From Sphingobium sp. 15-1 (GTDB lineage Bacteria; Pseudomonadota; Alphaproteobacteria; Sphingomonadales; Sphingomonadaceae), in contig NZ_JABXJG010000001.1 of NCBI RefSeq assembly GCF_013375535.1, positions 868,001 to 932,000 on the forward strand: DNA of 64,000 nucleotides, in the 5' to 3' direction. The notes under the pieces were generated by a model. That model saw only the letters and a program-made list of their open reading frames with translations. It searched no databases and was not told the origin of the DNA. A program made the translations under genes and the position numbers. Position 1 is the stretch's first letter. Each line of letters starts with the position of its first letter. This document shows, piece by piece, positions 39,722 through 48,828 of the stretch.

Positions 39722-40680
39722 CGTCACTTCTCGGTCATGACGAACAGGCGCGGACATTGCTGAGCGCAGCGCGGAGCGGACGGCTGCACCATGGCTGGAT
39801 ATTGGCCGGGCCACGCGGCATCGGCAAGGCCAGCTTCGCCCGCGCCATGGCGCTGCGCCTTCTGGCCGAGGCAGCCGGTCCACCAGTGTTGGCCGAGGGG
39901 CTCGACGTGCCTCCGGATCATCCGATCCGCCGCCTGTTCGAAGCCGACGCCCATCCCGACTATGCGGAACTCTACTGCCTGGAAAAGGAGAGCGGCACCG
40001 CGCGCAACATCACGGTCGATCAGATAAGGGGGCTTCAGCGCCTGATCCAGTCGGCCCCTTCCATGTCCCCCCGCCGGATCGTGGTGATCGACAGCGCTGA
40101 CGATCTGGAACGCGGCGCCGCCAACGCACTGCTCAAGAATCTGGAAGAGCCGCCCGCCGACATGCTGTTCCTGCTGGTCAGTCATGCGCCGGGGCGCCTG
40201 CTTCCGACCATCCGTTCCCGTTGCCGCACGCTACGCTTCGACACGCTGGGCGAGGATGCCATGCGCACCATAATGCGCGCTGCGGACGAGGCTTTGTCTC
40301 CGAAGGAACTGGAAGCCCTGATCCGTGCGGGGGAGGGCTCGCCCGGCAAGGCATTGCGCTATGCGGGCCTGAACATCGCAGACATCGAACAATCGCTCGC
40401 CGCCATCGCGACGGACGGCGATCCCGGCAATCGCCAACGCCTGCTCCTCGCCAAGACTCTGGCGTCGAAGGCGGCGCGGCCGCGCTACGAAGCCTTTCTG
40501 GAACGCGCGCCCGCCTTCATCGCGGATGCGGCCCGGCAGCGGCAGGGGAGCGATCTCGGCAAGGCGCTCGATCATTGGGAGGCGGCCCGCCAGCTTGCCG
40601 GGGGCGCGATCATCCTGTCGCTGGAACCGGGCGCTGTGGTGTTCGAACTGGCCGGGCATGTCGCGGCGCTCGCGCACTGA
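39718..40680 (+). CDS. holB: DNA polymerase III subunit delta'
   Basis: Clamp-loader subunit, 320 residues. Seen: the degenerate nucleotide site GPRGIGKASFARAMALRL at 31-48, DDLERGAANALLKNLEEPP and the SRC motif TIRSRCRTLRF, all typical of delta'. The usual four-Cys zinc module is not evident, which is common in alphaproteobacterial forms. Coupled to tmk by ATGA; metG follows after 43 bp, as in many related genomes. Confidence 0.92.
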   Translation: MTSLLGHDEQARTLLSAARSGRLHHGWILAGPRGIGKASFARAMALRLLAEAAGPPVLAEGLDVPPDHPIRRLFEADAHPDYAELYCLEKESGTARNITVDQIRGLQRLIQSAPSMSPRRIVVIDSADDLERGAANALLKNLEEPPADMLFLLVSHAPGRLLPTIRSRCRTLRFDTLGEDAMRTIMRAADEALSPKELEALIRAGEGSPGKALRYAGLNIADIEQSLAAIATDGDPGNRQRLLLAKTLASKAARPRYEAFLERAPAFIADAARQRQGSDLGKALDHWEAARQLAGGAIILSLEPGAVVFELAGHVAALAH

Positions 40681-40723
40681 AAAGCGGCTTTGCGCAAGGG
40701 CTAACTATCGCTAGGGAAGGCCC

Positions 40724-42286
40724 ATGTCCAAGCCCTATACCATCACCACCGCCATCAGCTACCCCAATGGCCGCCCGCATATCGGCCATGCCTATGAAGT
40801 GATCGCCACTGATGCGATCGCCCGTTTCCAGCGGATGATGGGCCGCGACGTCTTCTTCCAGACCGGCACGGACGAGCATGGGCTGAAAATGGCCCAGACG
40901 GCGCGCAACCGGGGCATCGAACCGCGTGAACTGGCGGATGAAATGTCAGGCTATTTCAAGGCTATGAACGATGGCCTGAATATCAGCTATGATCGCTTCA
41001 TCCGCACCAGCGAGCCGGATCATCATGGTGCCAGCCAGGCCATATGGCAGGCGATGGAGGCCAATGGCGATCTGTATCTCGGCCGCTATGAGGGCTGGTA
41101 TTCGGTCCGCGACGAGGCATTTTACGACGAGAAGGAACTGACCGAAGGAGAGGACGGGCAGAAGCTCTCCCCCCAGGGCACGCCGGTCGAATGGACGGTC
41201 GAGGAAAGCTGGTTCTTCCGTCTGTCCGCCTATCAGCAGAAGCTGCTGGACCTTTACACCAGCCAGCCGGATTTCATCCAGCCGGACAGCCGCCGCAATG
41301 AGATCATGCGCTTTGTCGAGGGCGGCCTTTCGGACCTCAGCGTTTCGCGGACCAGTTTCGACTGGGGCGTGAAGGTGCCGGGCAGCGAAGGCCATGTCAT
41401 GTATGTGTGGGTCGATGCGCTCACCAATTATCTGACCGGCTGCGGCTATCCCGACGACGCCGAACGCATGGCCCGCTATTGGGCGGAGGGCGGCGACATC
41501 ACGCATATCATCGGCAAGGATATTGTGCGTTTTCATACCGTTTACTGGCCAGCCTTCCTGATGAGCGCGAAGCTGCCCTTGCCAAGTCAAGTGTTCGGCC
41601 ACGGCTTCCTCCTCAACCGGGGTGAGAAGATGTCCAAGTCGCTCGGCAATGTGGCCGACCCGATGGAACTGGCGGAGCGTTTCGGCGTGGACCAGTTGCG
41701 CTATTTCCTGCTGTCCGAAGTCACCTTCGGCAATGACGGCAGCTACAGCGCGGAGGCGATCGTCGCCCGGTCCAACAGCGACCTCGCCAACAGCTTCGGC
41801 AATCTCGCCCAGCGGACGCTGAGCTTCATCGCGAAGAATCTCGAAGGCCGTCTGCCCGAACCGGCGGCGCAGGATGTGGACCGCGACCTTCTCCAGACCG
41901 TCGCGGAGGCCGCGCAGACCTTCCAAGCCGCCATGGCGGAGCTCGCGCCCTCGACCGCGATCGAGGCGTGGATGCGGGCGGTTTTCGCCTGCAACGCCTA
42001 TATCGACGCGCAGGCGCCCTGGACGCTCCGCAAGACCGATCCCGCCCGCATGGAGGCCGTGCTCGCCACCCTCTACGAAGCCATCGCCCATCTTGCCATC
42101 ATCATTCAGCCGATCATCCCGGCCAGCGCCTCGGCTCTGCTCGACCAGATGGGCTTGGCCGACGAGGGGCGGAGCTATGCGGCCATCGGCAGCGACTGGT
42201 ATGCGCGGCTCCGCGCTTCGGGCTTCACGCTCGGCGCGCCCAAGCCGCTGTTCCCGCGCCTCGAACTCCCCGCCGAAGAGGCATGA
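40724..42286 (+). CDS. metG: Methionine--tRNA ligase
   Basis: Charges tRNA-Met for initiation and elongation. 520 residues, the short form without a C-terminal tRNA-binding domain. Seen: the HIGH motif as NGRPHIGHAYEV (19-22), KMSKS as GEKMSKSLGN near residue 300, and FGHGFLLNRGEK before it. The connective-peptide zinc knuckle with multiple Cys is not obvious, as in the short-type enzymes. AGGGAAGG lies before the ATG. It is followed within five bases by tatD, the usual metG-tatD neighbours. Confidence 0.97.
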   Translation: MSKPYTITTAISYPNGRPHIGHAYEVIATDAIARFQRMMGRDVFFQTGTDEHGLKMAQTARNRGIEPRELADEMSGYFKAMNDGLNISYDRFIRTSEPDHHGASQAIWQAMEANGDLYLGRYEGWYSVRDEAFYDEKELTEGEDGQKLSPQGTPVEWTVEESWFFRLSAYQQKLLDLYTSQPDFIQPDSRRNEIMRFVEGGLSDLSVSRTSFDWGVKVPGSEGHVMYVWVDALTNYLTGCGYPDDAERMARYWAEGGDITHIIGKDIVRFHTVYWPAFLMSAKLPLPSQVFGHGFLLNRGEKMSKSLGNVADPMELAERFGVDQLRYFLLSEVTFGNDGSYSAEAIVARSNSDLANSFGNLAQRTLSFIAKNLEGRLPEPAAQDVDRDLLQTVAEAAQTFQAAMAELAPSTAIEAWMRAVFACNAYIDAQAPWTLRKTDPARMEAVLATLYEAIAHLAIIIQPIIPASASALLDQMGLADEGRSYAAIGSDWYARLRASGFTLGAPKPLFPRLELPAEEA

Positions 42287-42290
42287 CGCC

Positions 42291-43064
42291 ATGCTGATCG
42301 ACAGCCATTGCCACTTGAATTACAAAGGGTTGATCGAAGATCAGCAGAATGTGCTTGAACGGGCGCGGGGTGCCGGAGTTGGCCTGATGCTCAACATCGC
42401 CACCCGCGAAAGCGAGTGGGACGATGTGCTGGGCACGGCGCTGCGCGAGCCCGACGTCTGGGCGACTGTCGGCATCCATCCGCATGAGGCGGACGAGCAT
42501 CCCCATGTCGACACCGCCAAGCTGGTCGAGCGCGCCGCCCATCCGCGTATCGTCGGCATAGGCGAAACCGGCCTCGATTATTATTACGACCATAGCGACC
42601 GCGAGCGGCAGCAGCGCAGCTTCCGCTCCCATATTGCGGCATCCCGCGAAACCGGGTTGCCGCTGATCGTTCACACCCGCGATGCGGAGGAGGACACGCT
42701 CGCTATCATGCGCGATGAAATGGGGAAGGGGGCCTATACCGGAGTCATCCACTGCTTCACTGCCAGTGGCGCCTTTGCCGATGCGGCGATGGAACTGGGT
42801 TTCTATATCAGCATTTCCGGCATCGTGACTTTCAAGAACGCCAGGGATTTGCAGGAAACGGCTGCGCGCCTGCCGCTCGACAGGCTGCTTATCGAGACGG
42901 ACTCTCCGTTCCTCGCGCCAGTTCCCCATCGCGGCAAGTCCTGCGAACCCGCTTTCGTGGCCGACACGGCCCGTTTCCTTGCCCGGCTGCGGGGTGAAAG
43001 CGTCGAGCAACTGGCGGAAGCGACATCCGCCAATTTCCACACGCTTTTCAGCAAGGCGGCATGA
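42291..43064 (+). CDS. tatD: TatD-family metal-dependent deoxyribonuclease
   Basis: TIM-barrel hydrolase of the YcfH/TatD group, 257 residues, linked to DNA repair and 3'-5' nuclease activity. Metal ligands are visible: H-x-H in DSHCHLN, the Glu of GIGETGLDYYY, HTRDAEEDT, HCFTASG and the Asp of LLIETDSPFLAP. The last four bases overlap the start of the MBL gene. The YcfH subgroup next to metG and a metallo-hydrolase is the common arrangement. Confidence 0.93.
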   Translation: MLIDSHCHLNYKGLIEDQQNVLERARGAGVGLMLNIATRESEWDDVLGTALREPDVWATVGIHPHEADEHPHVDTAKLVERAAHPRIVGIGETGLDYYYDHSDRERQQRSFRSHIAASRETGLPLIVHTRDAEEDTLAIMRDEMGKGAYTGVIHCFTASGAFADAAMELGFYISISGIVTFKNARDLQETAARLPLDRLLIETDSPFLAPVPHRGKSCEPAFVADTARFLARLRGESVEQLAEATSANFHTLFSKAA

Positions 43065-43840
43065 GCCTCAAGCTCACCATCCTAGGCAGCGGCACCTCTT
43101 CGGGCGTTCCCCGGATCGGTAATGATTGGGGCGCCTGCGATCCCGATGAACCGAAGAACCGCCGCACCCGCGCATCGATCCTGGTCGAAAGTCCGACGAC
43201 ACGGCTGTTAATCGACACCTCGCCCGATATGCGCGCGCAATTGCTGGCGGCGGATGTCGTCCATATCGACGCGATCCTCTGGACGCATGACCATGCCGAC
43301 CATAGCCACGGCTTGGACGATGTCCGCCAGCTTTACCACCATCGCGGCAGTCCCGTGCCCGGCTATGCCCGGCCCCAGACGCTCAGATTGCTGCGGGAAC
43401 GCTTCGGCTACGCCTTTGAGGGGCGGCATGGCTATCATCCGACAATCGAACCTCATGCCCTGCCCGACGGCCTGCGCATCGGGGACATCGGCATCGCCTG
43501 CACCGATCAGCCGCATGGCGAGATATTTTCCACCGGGTTCCGCTTCACATATGATGGCCATTCTATTGGCTATGCTACTGATTTTCATGATATGACAGCC
43601 GATATGCTGGCCCTTTACGATGGGCTCGACATCTGGGTGGTCGATGCCCTGCGGGAAAAGCCGCATCCGACCCATGCGCATCTGGCGCTTACCCTGGATG
43701 CCGTGCAGGCGGTGCGGCCCAGCCGTGCCATATTGATCCATATGGACCAGAGCATGGACTATGCCAGCTTGCGCCGGACACTCCCGGAAGGCGTCGAACC
43801 GGGATATGACGGGCTGGTTGCGGAATTGGGCGGGACATAG
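43061..43840 (+). CDS. MBL-fold metallo-hydrolase (PhnP-like)
   Basis: Metallo-beta-lactamase-fold phosphodiesterase-type enzyme, 259 residues. Seen: LTILGSGTSSGVPRIG at the N-terminus, the metal motif TH-D-HADH in ILWTHDHADHSHGLDD, and the later GYATDFHDMT and ILIHMDQSMDY. Similar to PhnP, which hydrolyses cyclic phosphate esters, but there are no phn genes here, so the substrate is unknown. Coupled to tatD by a four-base ATGA overlap. Confidence 0.9.
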   Translation: MSLKLTILGSGTSSGVPRIGNDWGACDPDEPKNRRTRASILVESPTTRLLIDTSPDMRAQLLAADVVHIDAILWTHDHADHSHGLDDVRQLYHHRGSPVPGYARPQTLRLLRERFGYAFEGRHGYHPTIEPHALPDGLRIGDIGIACTDQPHGEIFSTGFRFTYDGHSIGYATDFHDMTADMLALYDGLDIWVVDALREKPHPTHAHLALTLDAVQAVRPSRAILIHMDQSMDYASLRRTLPEGVEPGYDGLVAELGGT

Positions 43841-43856
43841 AAGCGGGGGTTGGGGC

Positions 43857-44492
43857 ATGGATGGCGATCAGGCGATGTCCAGTCTCTGGTATGTGCTGGC
43901 GCTTGTCCTGGTCGGATCGGCTCTGTTGGCCCGGCGCGCGCCCTTGGGCGGTCTCATGCGGATGGTGATATTGTGGATCGTCATCTTTGCTGCGCTGCTA
44001 GGGCTGTTCAAGGCTGGCGAAAAATTCGGCCTGTTCTCCAGCCGTCTGGATGGGGAAGGGGGCACGCCTCCCTCTCTCGCGAGCAACAATGCACCGGCGC
44101 GATTGCCCCCGGCCCAGACGGAAGGGCAGGCGTTGCGCATTCCCATTGCGCCGGACGGCCATTTTTGGGTCGAGGGGATGGTCAACGGCACGCCAACCCG
44201 TTTCCTGATCGACAGCGGCGCCAGCGTCACTGCCTTGTCCGTGACGTCCGCCCGGGCGTCCGGCCTCAATTTCGACCTGAACGCGCCCGGCGTCGACATG
44301 ATGACCGCCAATGGCAAGATCGATGCAAAGCGCTCCACCATAGCCACGCTGTCTATCGGCCCGATCCGGGCCAGCGATCTCGACATCGTCATCTCGCCGG
44401 CTTTTGGGGACGTCAATGTGATCGGAATGAACATGCTTTCCCGCCTGAAAAGCTGGGCCGTGCAGGATGGCGAGATGGTGCTGACCCCATGA
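43857..44492 (+). CDS. Retropepsin-like aspartic protease, TIGR02281 type
   Basis: About 211 residues. Two N-terminal hydrophobic helices (about residues 9-22 and 32-55) place the rest in the periplasm. The C-terminal domain has the single-lobe aspartic protease motif FLIDSGASVTALS and VNVIGMNMLSRL near the end, so it would act as a dimer. The role in cells is not established for this family. The start may be 43857 or, six codons on, 43875. Its stop overlaps the MFS transporter start by four bases. Confidence 0.85.
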   Translation: MDGDQAMSSLWYVLALVLVGSALLARRAPLGGLMRMVILWIVIFAALLGLFKAGEKFGLFSSRLDGEGGTPPSLASNNAPARLPPAQTEGQALRIPIAPDGHFWVEGMVNGTPTRFLIDSGASVTALSVTSARASGLNFDLNAPGVDMMTANGKIDAKRSTIATLSIGPIRASDLDIVISPAFGDVNVIGMNMLSRLKSWAVQDGEMVLTP

Positions 44493-45784
44493 CGTCACCC
44501 ATTGCAGCGCCCGATCGGCGCCAGCGGCTGAAGGCCATCATCGGCGGGTCCACCGGCAATCTGGTCGAATGGTATGACTGGTACGCCTATTCGGCCTTCA
44601 CCCTCTATTTCGCCCAGCATTTCTTCCCGAGCGAGGATCGCACAGCGCAATTGCTGAGCGCGGCGGGCATTTTTGCGGTGGGTTTCCTGATGCGGCCAAT
44701 CGGCGCCTGGCTGATGGGCGTCTATGCCGACCGACATGGCCGCAAGAGCGGCCTGACGCTGTCGGTCGCGTTGATGTGCGCGGGATCGCTGCTGATCGCG
44801 GTCACGCCTTCTTACGGAACGATCGGGGTAGGCGCACCCTTGCTGCTTGTGTTCGCCCGGCTGATGCAGGGGCTTTCTATCGGCGGGGAATATGGCGCCA
44901 GCGCCACCTATCTGTCCGAAATGGCGGGCCGCAGTCGGCGCGGTTTTTACTCCAGCTTCCAATATGTCACGCTGATCGCGGGTCAGTTGGTCGCCATCTG
45001 CGTCTTGCTGCTGCTTCAGGCGATGTTGAGCGAAGCCGAACTGGACGCCTGGGGATGGCGCATTCCATTCCTGATCGGCGGCGCGCTGGCCGTCATCGTC
45101 TTCTGGCTACGGCGCGGTCTTTCCGAAACCCAAAGCTATGCCGTCGCCAAGGCGGAGGGCGCGCCCAAATCGGGCTTCATCGAACTCGTCACGCGGCATC
45201 CCCGCGAGACGTTGACGGTGATGATGCTGACGGCGGGCGGCACCATCGCTTTCTATGCCTATTCCATCTACATGCAGAAATTTCTGGTCAACACCAGTGG
45301 TCTCAGCCGGGAAATGGCATCGCAGATCAATGGGATAACGCTTTTTCTTTTCATGTTGATCCAACCGCTTGCGGGCGCGCTTTCGGATCGCATCGGCCGC
45401 AAGCCCTTGATGATCGGCTTCGGCATATTGGGCGTTATCGCCACATATCCGATCTTCGCCACGCTGGCCGTCACCAAAGACCCGATCATAGCGGGTCTGC
45501 TCGTGATGGCCGGGCTGATCATCGTGACGGGCTATACCTCGATCAACGCGGTCGTGAAGGCGGAGCTTTTTCCGGCTCATATCCGCGCGCTGGGCGTCGC
45601 TCTGCCATATGCGCTAGCCAACACCTTGTTCGGCGGGACAGCGGAATTCGTCGCGCTGTGGTTCAAGCAGATCGGGATGGAGCAGGCATTCTATGTCTAT
45701 GTCACGGTGATGATCGGCATCTCGCTGGTCGTCTATGTCCGGATGCGCGACACGCAGCGGCATAGCCGGATATTGGAGGATTGA
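44489..45784 (+). CDS. MFS transporter of the metabolite:H+ symporter family (KgtP/ProP-like)
   Basis: Inner-membrane secondary transporter, 431 residues with about twelve helices. The N-terminus GGSTGNLVEWYDWYAYS, FLMRPIGAWLMGVYADRHGRK and LMQGLSIGGEYGASATYLSEMA are hallmarks of the family that imports dicarboxylates, 2-oxoglutarate, proline/betaine or shikimate. The substrate cannot be named. Translationally coupled to the protease-like gene, so a shared role is possible but unproven. The last gene of the dacA-onward run. Confidence 0.9.
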   Translation: MTSPIAAPDRRQRLKAIIGGSTGNLVEWYDWYAYSAFTLYFAQHFFPSEDRTAQLLSAAGIFAVGFLMRPIGAWLMGVYADRHGRKSGLTLSVALMCAGSLLIAVTPSYGTIGVGAPLLLVFARLMQGLSIGGEYGASATYLSEMAGRSRRGFYSSFQYVTLIAGQLVAICVLLLLQAMLSEAELDAWGWRIPFLIGGALAVIVFWLRRGLSETQSYAVAKAEGAPKSGFIELVTRHPRETLTVMMLTAGGTIAFYAYSIYMQKFLVNTSGLSREMASQINGITLFLFMLIQPLAGALSDRIGRKPLMIGFGILGVIATYPIFATLAVTKDPIIAGLLVMAGLIIVTGYTSINAVVKAELFPAHIRALGVALPYALANTLFGGTAEFVALWFKQIGMEQAFYVYVTVMIGISLVVYVRMRDTQRHSRILED

Positions 45785-45939
45785 GCCTAGGGGGATGGTA
45801 GTGGATGGCGGAGGGTGTTGGATGGTGGTGAGTTTAACATAATCCTTATTATCGAACTAAGCGATGGCGTCTGGTGAGGCTGGCCTTTGCTCCCCCGAAG
45901 TCCTATCTCTCTCCCCATCTCATCAATCCAAGGTTCCGC

Positions 45940-46728
45940 ATGTCTTCCTCCAGCAAGGCCAGTCCCGCCGACATCATGCCGCTTGCCAATGTCATGGCGC
46001 GGCTTCGCGATCCCGAAACCGGTTGCCCCTGGGACATCGAACAGGATTTCGCCAGCATCGCGCCCTATACGATCGAGGAAGCCTATGAGGTTGCCGACGC
46101 CATAGAGCGTGACGATATGGCGGCCTTGCGCGACGAGCTTGGCGATCTGCTCCTTCAGGTCGCCTTTCACAGCCGCATGGCGGAGCAGAACGGCCATTTC
46201 GCGCTGCAGGACGTGATCGACGCCATCACGGAAAAGATGATCCGCCGCCACCCGCACGTCTTCGAAGAAGGCGCGGCGCGCGAGGATGGCCATGTCCAAT
46301 GGGAAGCGATCAAGGCGGCCGAGCGGGCCGACAAGGAGCCCGATCCCAGCGCGCTCGCAGGCGTGGCCATCGCCTTGCCTGCCCTGCTTCGCGCCGAAAA
46401 GCTGCAGAAGCGCGCCGCCCGCACAGGCTTCGACTGGCCGGATACCGATGGCGCCATCAACAAGATCGAGGAGGAACTGGCCGAGGTGCGGGCAGCGGAA
46501 TCCCCAGCGGAACGGGAGGAGGAAATAGGCGACCTGCTGTTCGCCGTCGTCAACCTTGCCCGCCATCTGAAGGTCGATCCGGAAGTTGCCCTGCGCGCCG
46601 CCAATGCGAAGTTCGACAAGCGCTTCCGTGTCATGGAAAGCCTAGCGGGCGACGGTTTTCCTGCCCTTTCCCTCGATCAGAAGGAAGGCCTTTGGCAGCA
46701 GGCTAAGCGGCAGTTGAAGCGGCTCTGA
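45940..46728 (+). CDS. mazG: Nucleoside triphosphate pyrophosphohydrolase MazG
   Basis: Hydrolyses NTPs and dNTPs to monophosphates as house-cleaning. 262 residues with two MazG domains: the N-terminal one has PETGCPWDIEQDF, the metal-binding EEAYEVADAIE and DELGDLLLQVAFH; the C-terminal one has KIEEELAEVRAA and EEIGDLLFAVVN. The start at 45940 (MSSSSKAS) is inferred from homology of the first helix; an in-frame start 22 codons upstream has no support. It converges with hflX. Confidence 0.94.
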   Translation: MSSSSKASPADIMPLANVMARLRDPETGCPWDIEQDFASIAPYTIEEAYEVADAIERDDMAALRDELGDLLLQVAFHSRMAEQNGHFALQDVIDAITEKMIRRHPHVFEEGAAREDGHVQWEAIKAAERADKEPDPSALAGVAIALPALLRAEKLQKRAARTGFDWPDTDGAINKIEEELAEVRAAESPAEREEEIGDLLFAVVNLARHLKVDPEVALRAANAKFDKRFRVMESLAGDGFPALSLDQKEGLWQQAKRQLKRL

Positions 46729-46762
46729 GCGAGCGTTTTTTCCGACTAGATCAAACGCTCCC

Positions 46763-46786
46763 GTGTTCCTGCGTAGGCAGGAACAC
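46763..46786. terminator. Palindromic hairpin between convergent mazG and hflX
   Basis: GTGTTCCTGC, loop GTAG, then GCAGGAACAC: a perfect 10-bp stem. Sequence-related to the hairpins at 24591-24618 and 61086-61176. It lies between two stop codons, so a bidirectional terminator role is likely. Confidence 0.7.
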
Positions 46787-46804
46787 CGTTTCGCTTCAAA
46801 AAGG

Positions 46805-48136
46805 TCAATTCCCTCGCCGTTTGAGGAACCGCGCTAGCGCGGAATCGGACAGCCGGACATCCACCAGCATATCCTCGCCCTCCGCCCGGCTGGCGGTCAC
46901 CTCGCCATGTTCGTGCAGCCAAGCCATCGCCGCACCGTCGGCCAAGGGCACGCGCAACTGATGAACCTGCGCGCCTGACGTCAACCGCGCGCTGATCGTC
47001 CGTTGAAGGCCGTCGACGCCCTCGCCGGTCAAGGCCGACAGGATCACGACGTCATCGCGCCTCGCCGCCGCCTCACGCGCCAGCGCCACCGCATCATCAT
47101 CCAACAAGTCCAGCTTGTTCCAGGCCTCGATGATCGGCGGCGGCTCATTGCCCTCGCCCGCTTCGAGCGCGCCCTCCCCGGCCACGCCCAGTTCGCTCAG
47201 CACGTCGATGACGTCATCGCGCTGCGCATCGCTGTCGGGATGGGCTATGTCGCGAACATGGACGATCAGATCGGCCGACAGCACCTCTTCCAGTGTTGCG
47301 CGGAATGCGGCGATCAATTGCGTCGGCAGGTCCGAAACGAAGCCCACCGTGTCCGAAAGAATGGCCTTGTCCAGCCCTGGCAAGGCGATCTGCCGCATGG
47401 TCGGATCGAGCGTCGCGAACAGCAGATCCTCTGCCATGACGTCAGCGCCGGTCATCCGGTTGAACAGCGTGGACTTACCCGCATTGGTATAGCCGACCAG
47501 CGCGATCACCGGCCAGGGCGCCCGTTGCCGCCTGGCCCTATGCAGCCCGCGCGTCTTCGTCACCTGATCCAGCTCGCGGCGGATTTTCGCCATCCGGTCG
47601 CGGATCATCCGGCGGTCGGCCTCGATCTGCGTTTCACCGGGACCGCCCAGGAAGCCAAAGCCGCCCCGCTGCCGCTCAAGGTGAGTCCAGCTTCGCACCA
47701 GCCGCCCCGCCTGATAGTCGAGATGCGCCAGTTCGACCTGAAGCCGCCCTTCGTTGGTCGCCGCCCGCTCACCGAAAATTTCCAGGATCAGGCCGGTCCG
47801 GTCGATGACCTTGGTTTCGGTCGCCTTTTCCAGATTGCTCTGCTGCACGGGACTCAGCGCATTGTCGACGATGACTAGTTCAGCCTCTTCGGCTCTCGCC
47901 AGCGTCGCGATCTGATCCACCTGCCCACTGCCGAACAAGGTTGCAGGCTTGCGGTCGCGCACGCGAAAGGCCTGCGCCGCCCGCACGTCGATGCCGATGG
48001 CGAGGGCAAGCCCCCTCGCCTCCTCCAGCCGCGCATCGCTGTCGCGACGCTCCGGACCATGGACATCGGCGCGCACGACAATGGCACGCGCGCCACGCGA
48101 CACTTCGTCAGCGGAATCTCGGTTGAAAACGGCCAT
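46805..48136 (-). CDS. hflX: Ribosome-associated GTPase HflX
   Basis: GTPase that binds and splits stalled 70S ribosomes. 443 residues. N-terminal nucleotide-binding domain (IVRADVHGPERRD), a coiled coil with GGRGxxGGPGETQ-like RGGFGFLGGPGETQIEADR, then the G domain: G1 GYTNAGKSTLFN, G3 LSDTVGFVSDLP, G4 NKLDLL. It lies downstream of hfq on the same strand with a 65-bp gap, the conserved hfq-hflX order; convergent with mazG. Confidence 0.95.
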   Translation of the reverse strand: MAVFNRDSADEVSRGARAIVVRADVHGPERRDSDARLEEARGLALAIGIDVRAAQAFRVRDRKPATLFGSGQVDQIATLARAEEAELVIVDNALSPVQQSNLEKATETKVIDRTGLILEIFGERAATNEGRLQVELAHLDYQAGRLVRSWTHLERQRGGFGFLGGPGETQIEADRRMIRDRMAKIRRELDQVTKTRGLHRARRQRAPWPVIALVGYTNAGKSTLFNRMTGADVMAEDLLFATLDPTMRQIALPGLDKAILSDTVGFVSDLPTQLIAAFRATLEEVLSADLIVHVRDIAHPDSDAQRDDVIDVLSELGVAGEGALEAGEGNEPPPIIEAWNKLDLLDDDAVALAREAAARRDDVVILSALTGEGVDGLQRTISARLTSGAQVHQLRVPLADGAAMAWLHEHGEVTASRAEGEDMLVDVRLSDSALARFLKRRGN

Positions 48137-48201
48137 GGAGGCTTAACGCTTCCGGCCCCGGCCGGCTTCATCGGAAACCGGGCGGGAACAAGAAAAAGCG
48201 A

Positions 48202-48684
48202 TCAATCCTCGCCCTCACCTTCGCCGGTAAGGTCGAGCGCGTGCAGCGGCTGCACCGTCGAGATAGCATGCTTATAGACGAGTTGGACCATGCCGTCCCG
48301 CTCCAGCAGCATGCAGAACAGGTCGAAGGCCGCGATTTCGCCCTGCAACATGACGCCGTTCACCAGGAACATGGTCACGGGGCTGCCGGACTTGCGCACC
48401 GCGCTCAGGAAGATTTCTTGGAGCAGCTTCGACTTGCCATTGCCGTCGCTGGCCTTGCGCAATTCGCTCAGGTCCATGGGTTGCGCCGGCATGACGGTCG
48501 AAATGGCATGCTTGTACACCAGTTGCGACTGGCCATCGCGCCGCAGCAGCACGGAGAAATTGTCGAACCAGGTGATGATTCCCTGCAACTTCACGCCCTT
48601 GACCAGGAACATGGTTACCGGGGTCTTGCTCTTGCGCAGGCTGTTCAGGAAGATGTCTTGAAGGTTGTTCACTTTGTCGGCCAT
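48202..48684 (-). CDS. hfq: RNA chaperone Hfq with two tandem Sm domains
   Basis: Sm-like RNA-binding protein that pairs small RNAs with mRNAs. Normal Hfq is 70-110 residues; this one is about 160. Domain 1 (residues ~3-66): [19 protein letters not shown] ... [10 protein letters not shown]. Domain 2 (~80-145): [20 protein letters not shown] ... [10 protein letters not shown]. Both keep the YKHAIST core; domain 1 keeps LQD and domain 2 has LQE. The C-terminal tail is acidic (GEGEGED). A ring of six Sm folds would then need only three chains. I recall a similar double Hfq in Novosphingobium. The start MADKVNNL at 48684 is chosen over MVKT at 48696, which abuts its AAGGA. Confidence 0.95.
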   Translation of the reverse strand: MADKVNNLQDIFLNSLRKSKTPVTMFLVKGVKLQGIITWFDNFSVLLRRDGQSQLVYKHAISTVMPAQPMDLSELRKASDGNGKSKLLQEIFLSAVRKSGSPVTMFLVNGVMLQGEIAAFDLFCMLLERDGMVQLVYKHAISTVQPLHALDLTGEGEGED

Positions 48685-48828
48685 GGTCTTCACCATTCCT
48701 TTATTGGCGGGACGTTACCCGCTCTCGCACCCCTGGGCAGAGTGTCTTGCCTGCTCCCGCCTGTCGGAAGCAGGGCAAACCTACCGCAATTGCGAAGAGC
48801 CGTCCATGCCCTGATTGGGTGAAAGCGA

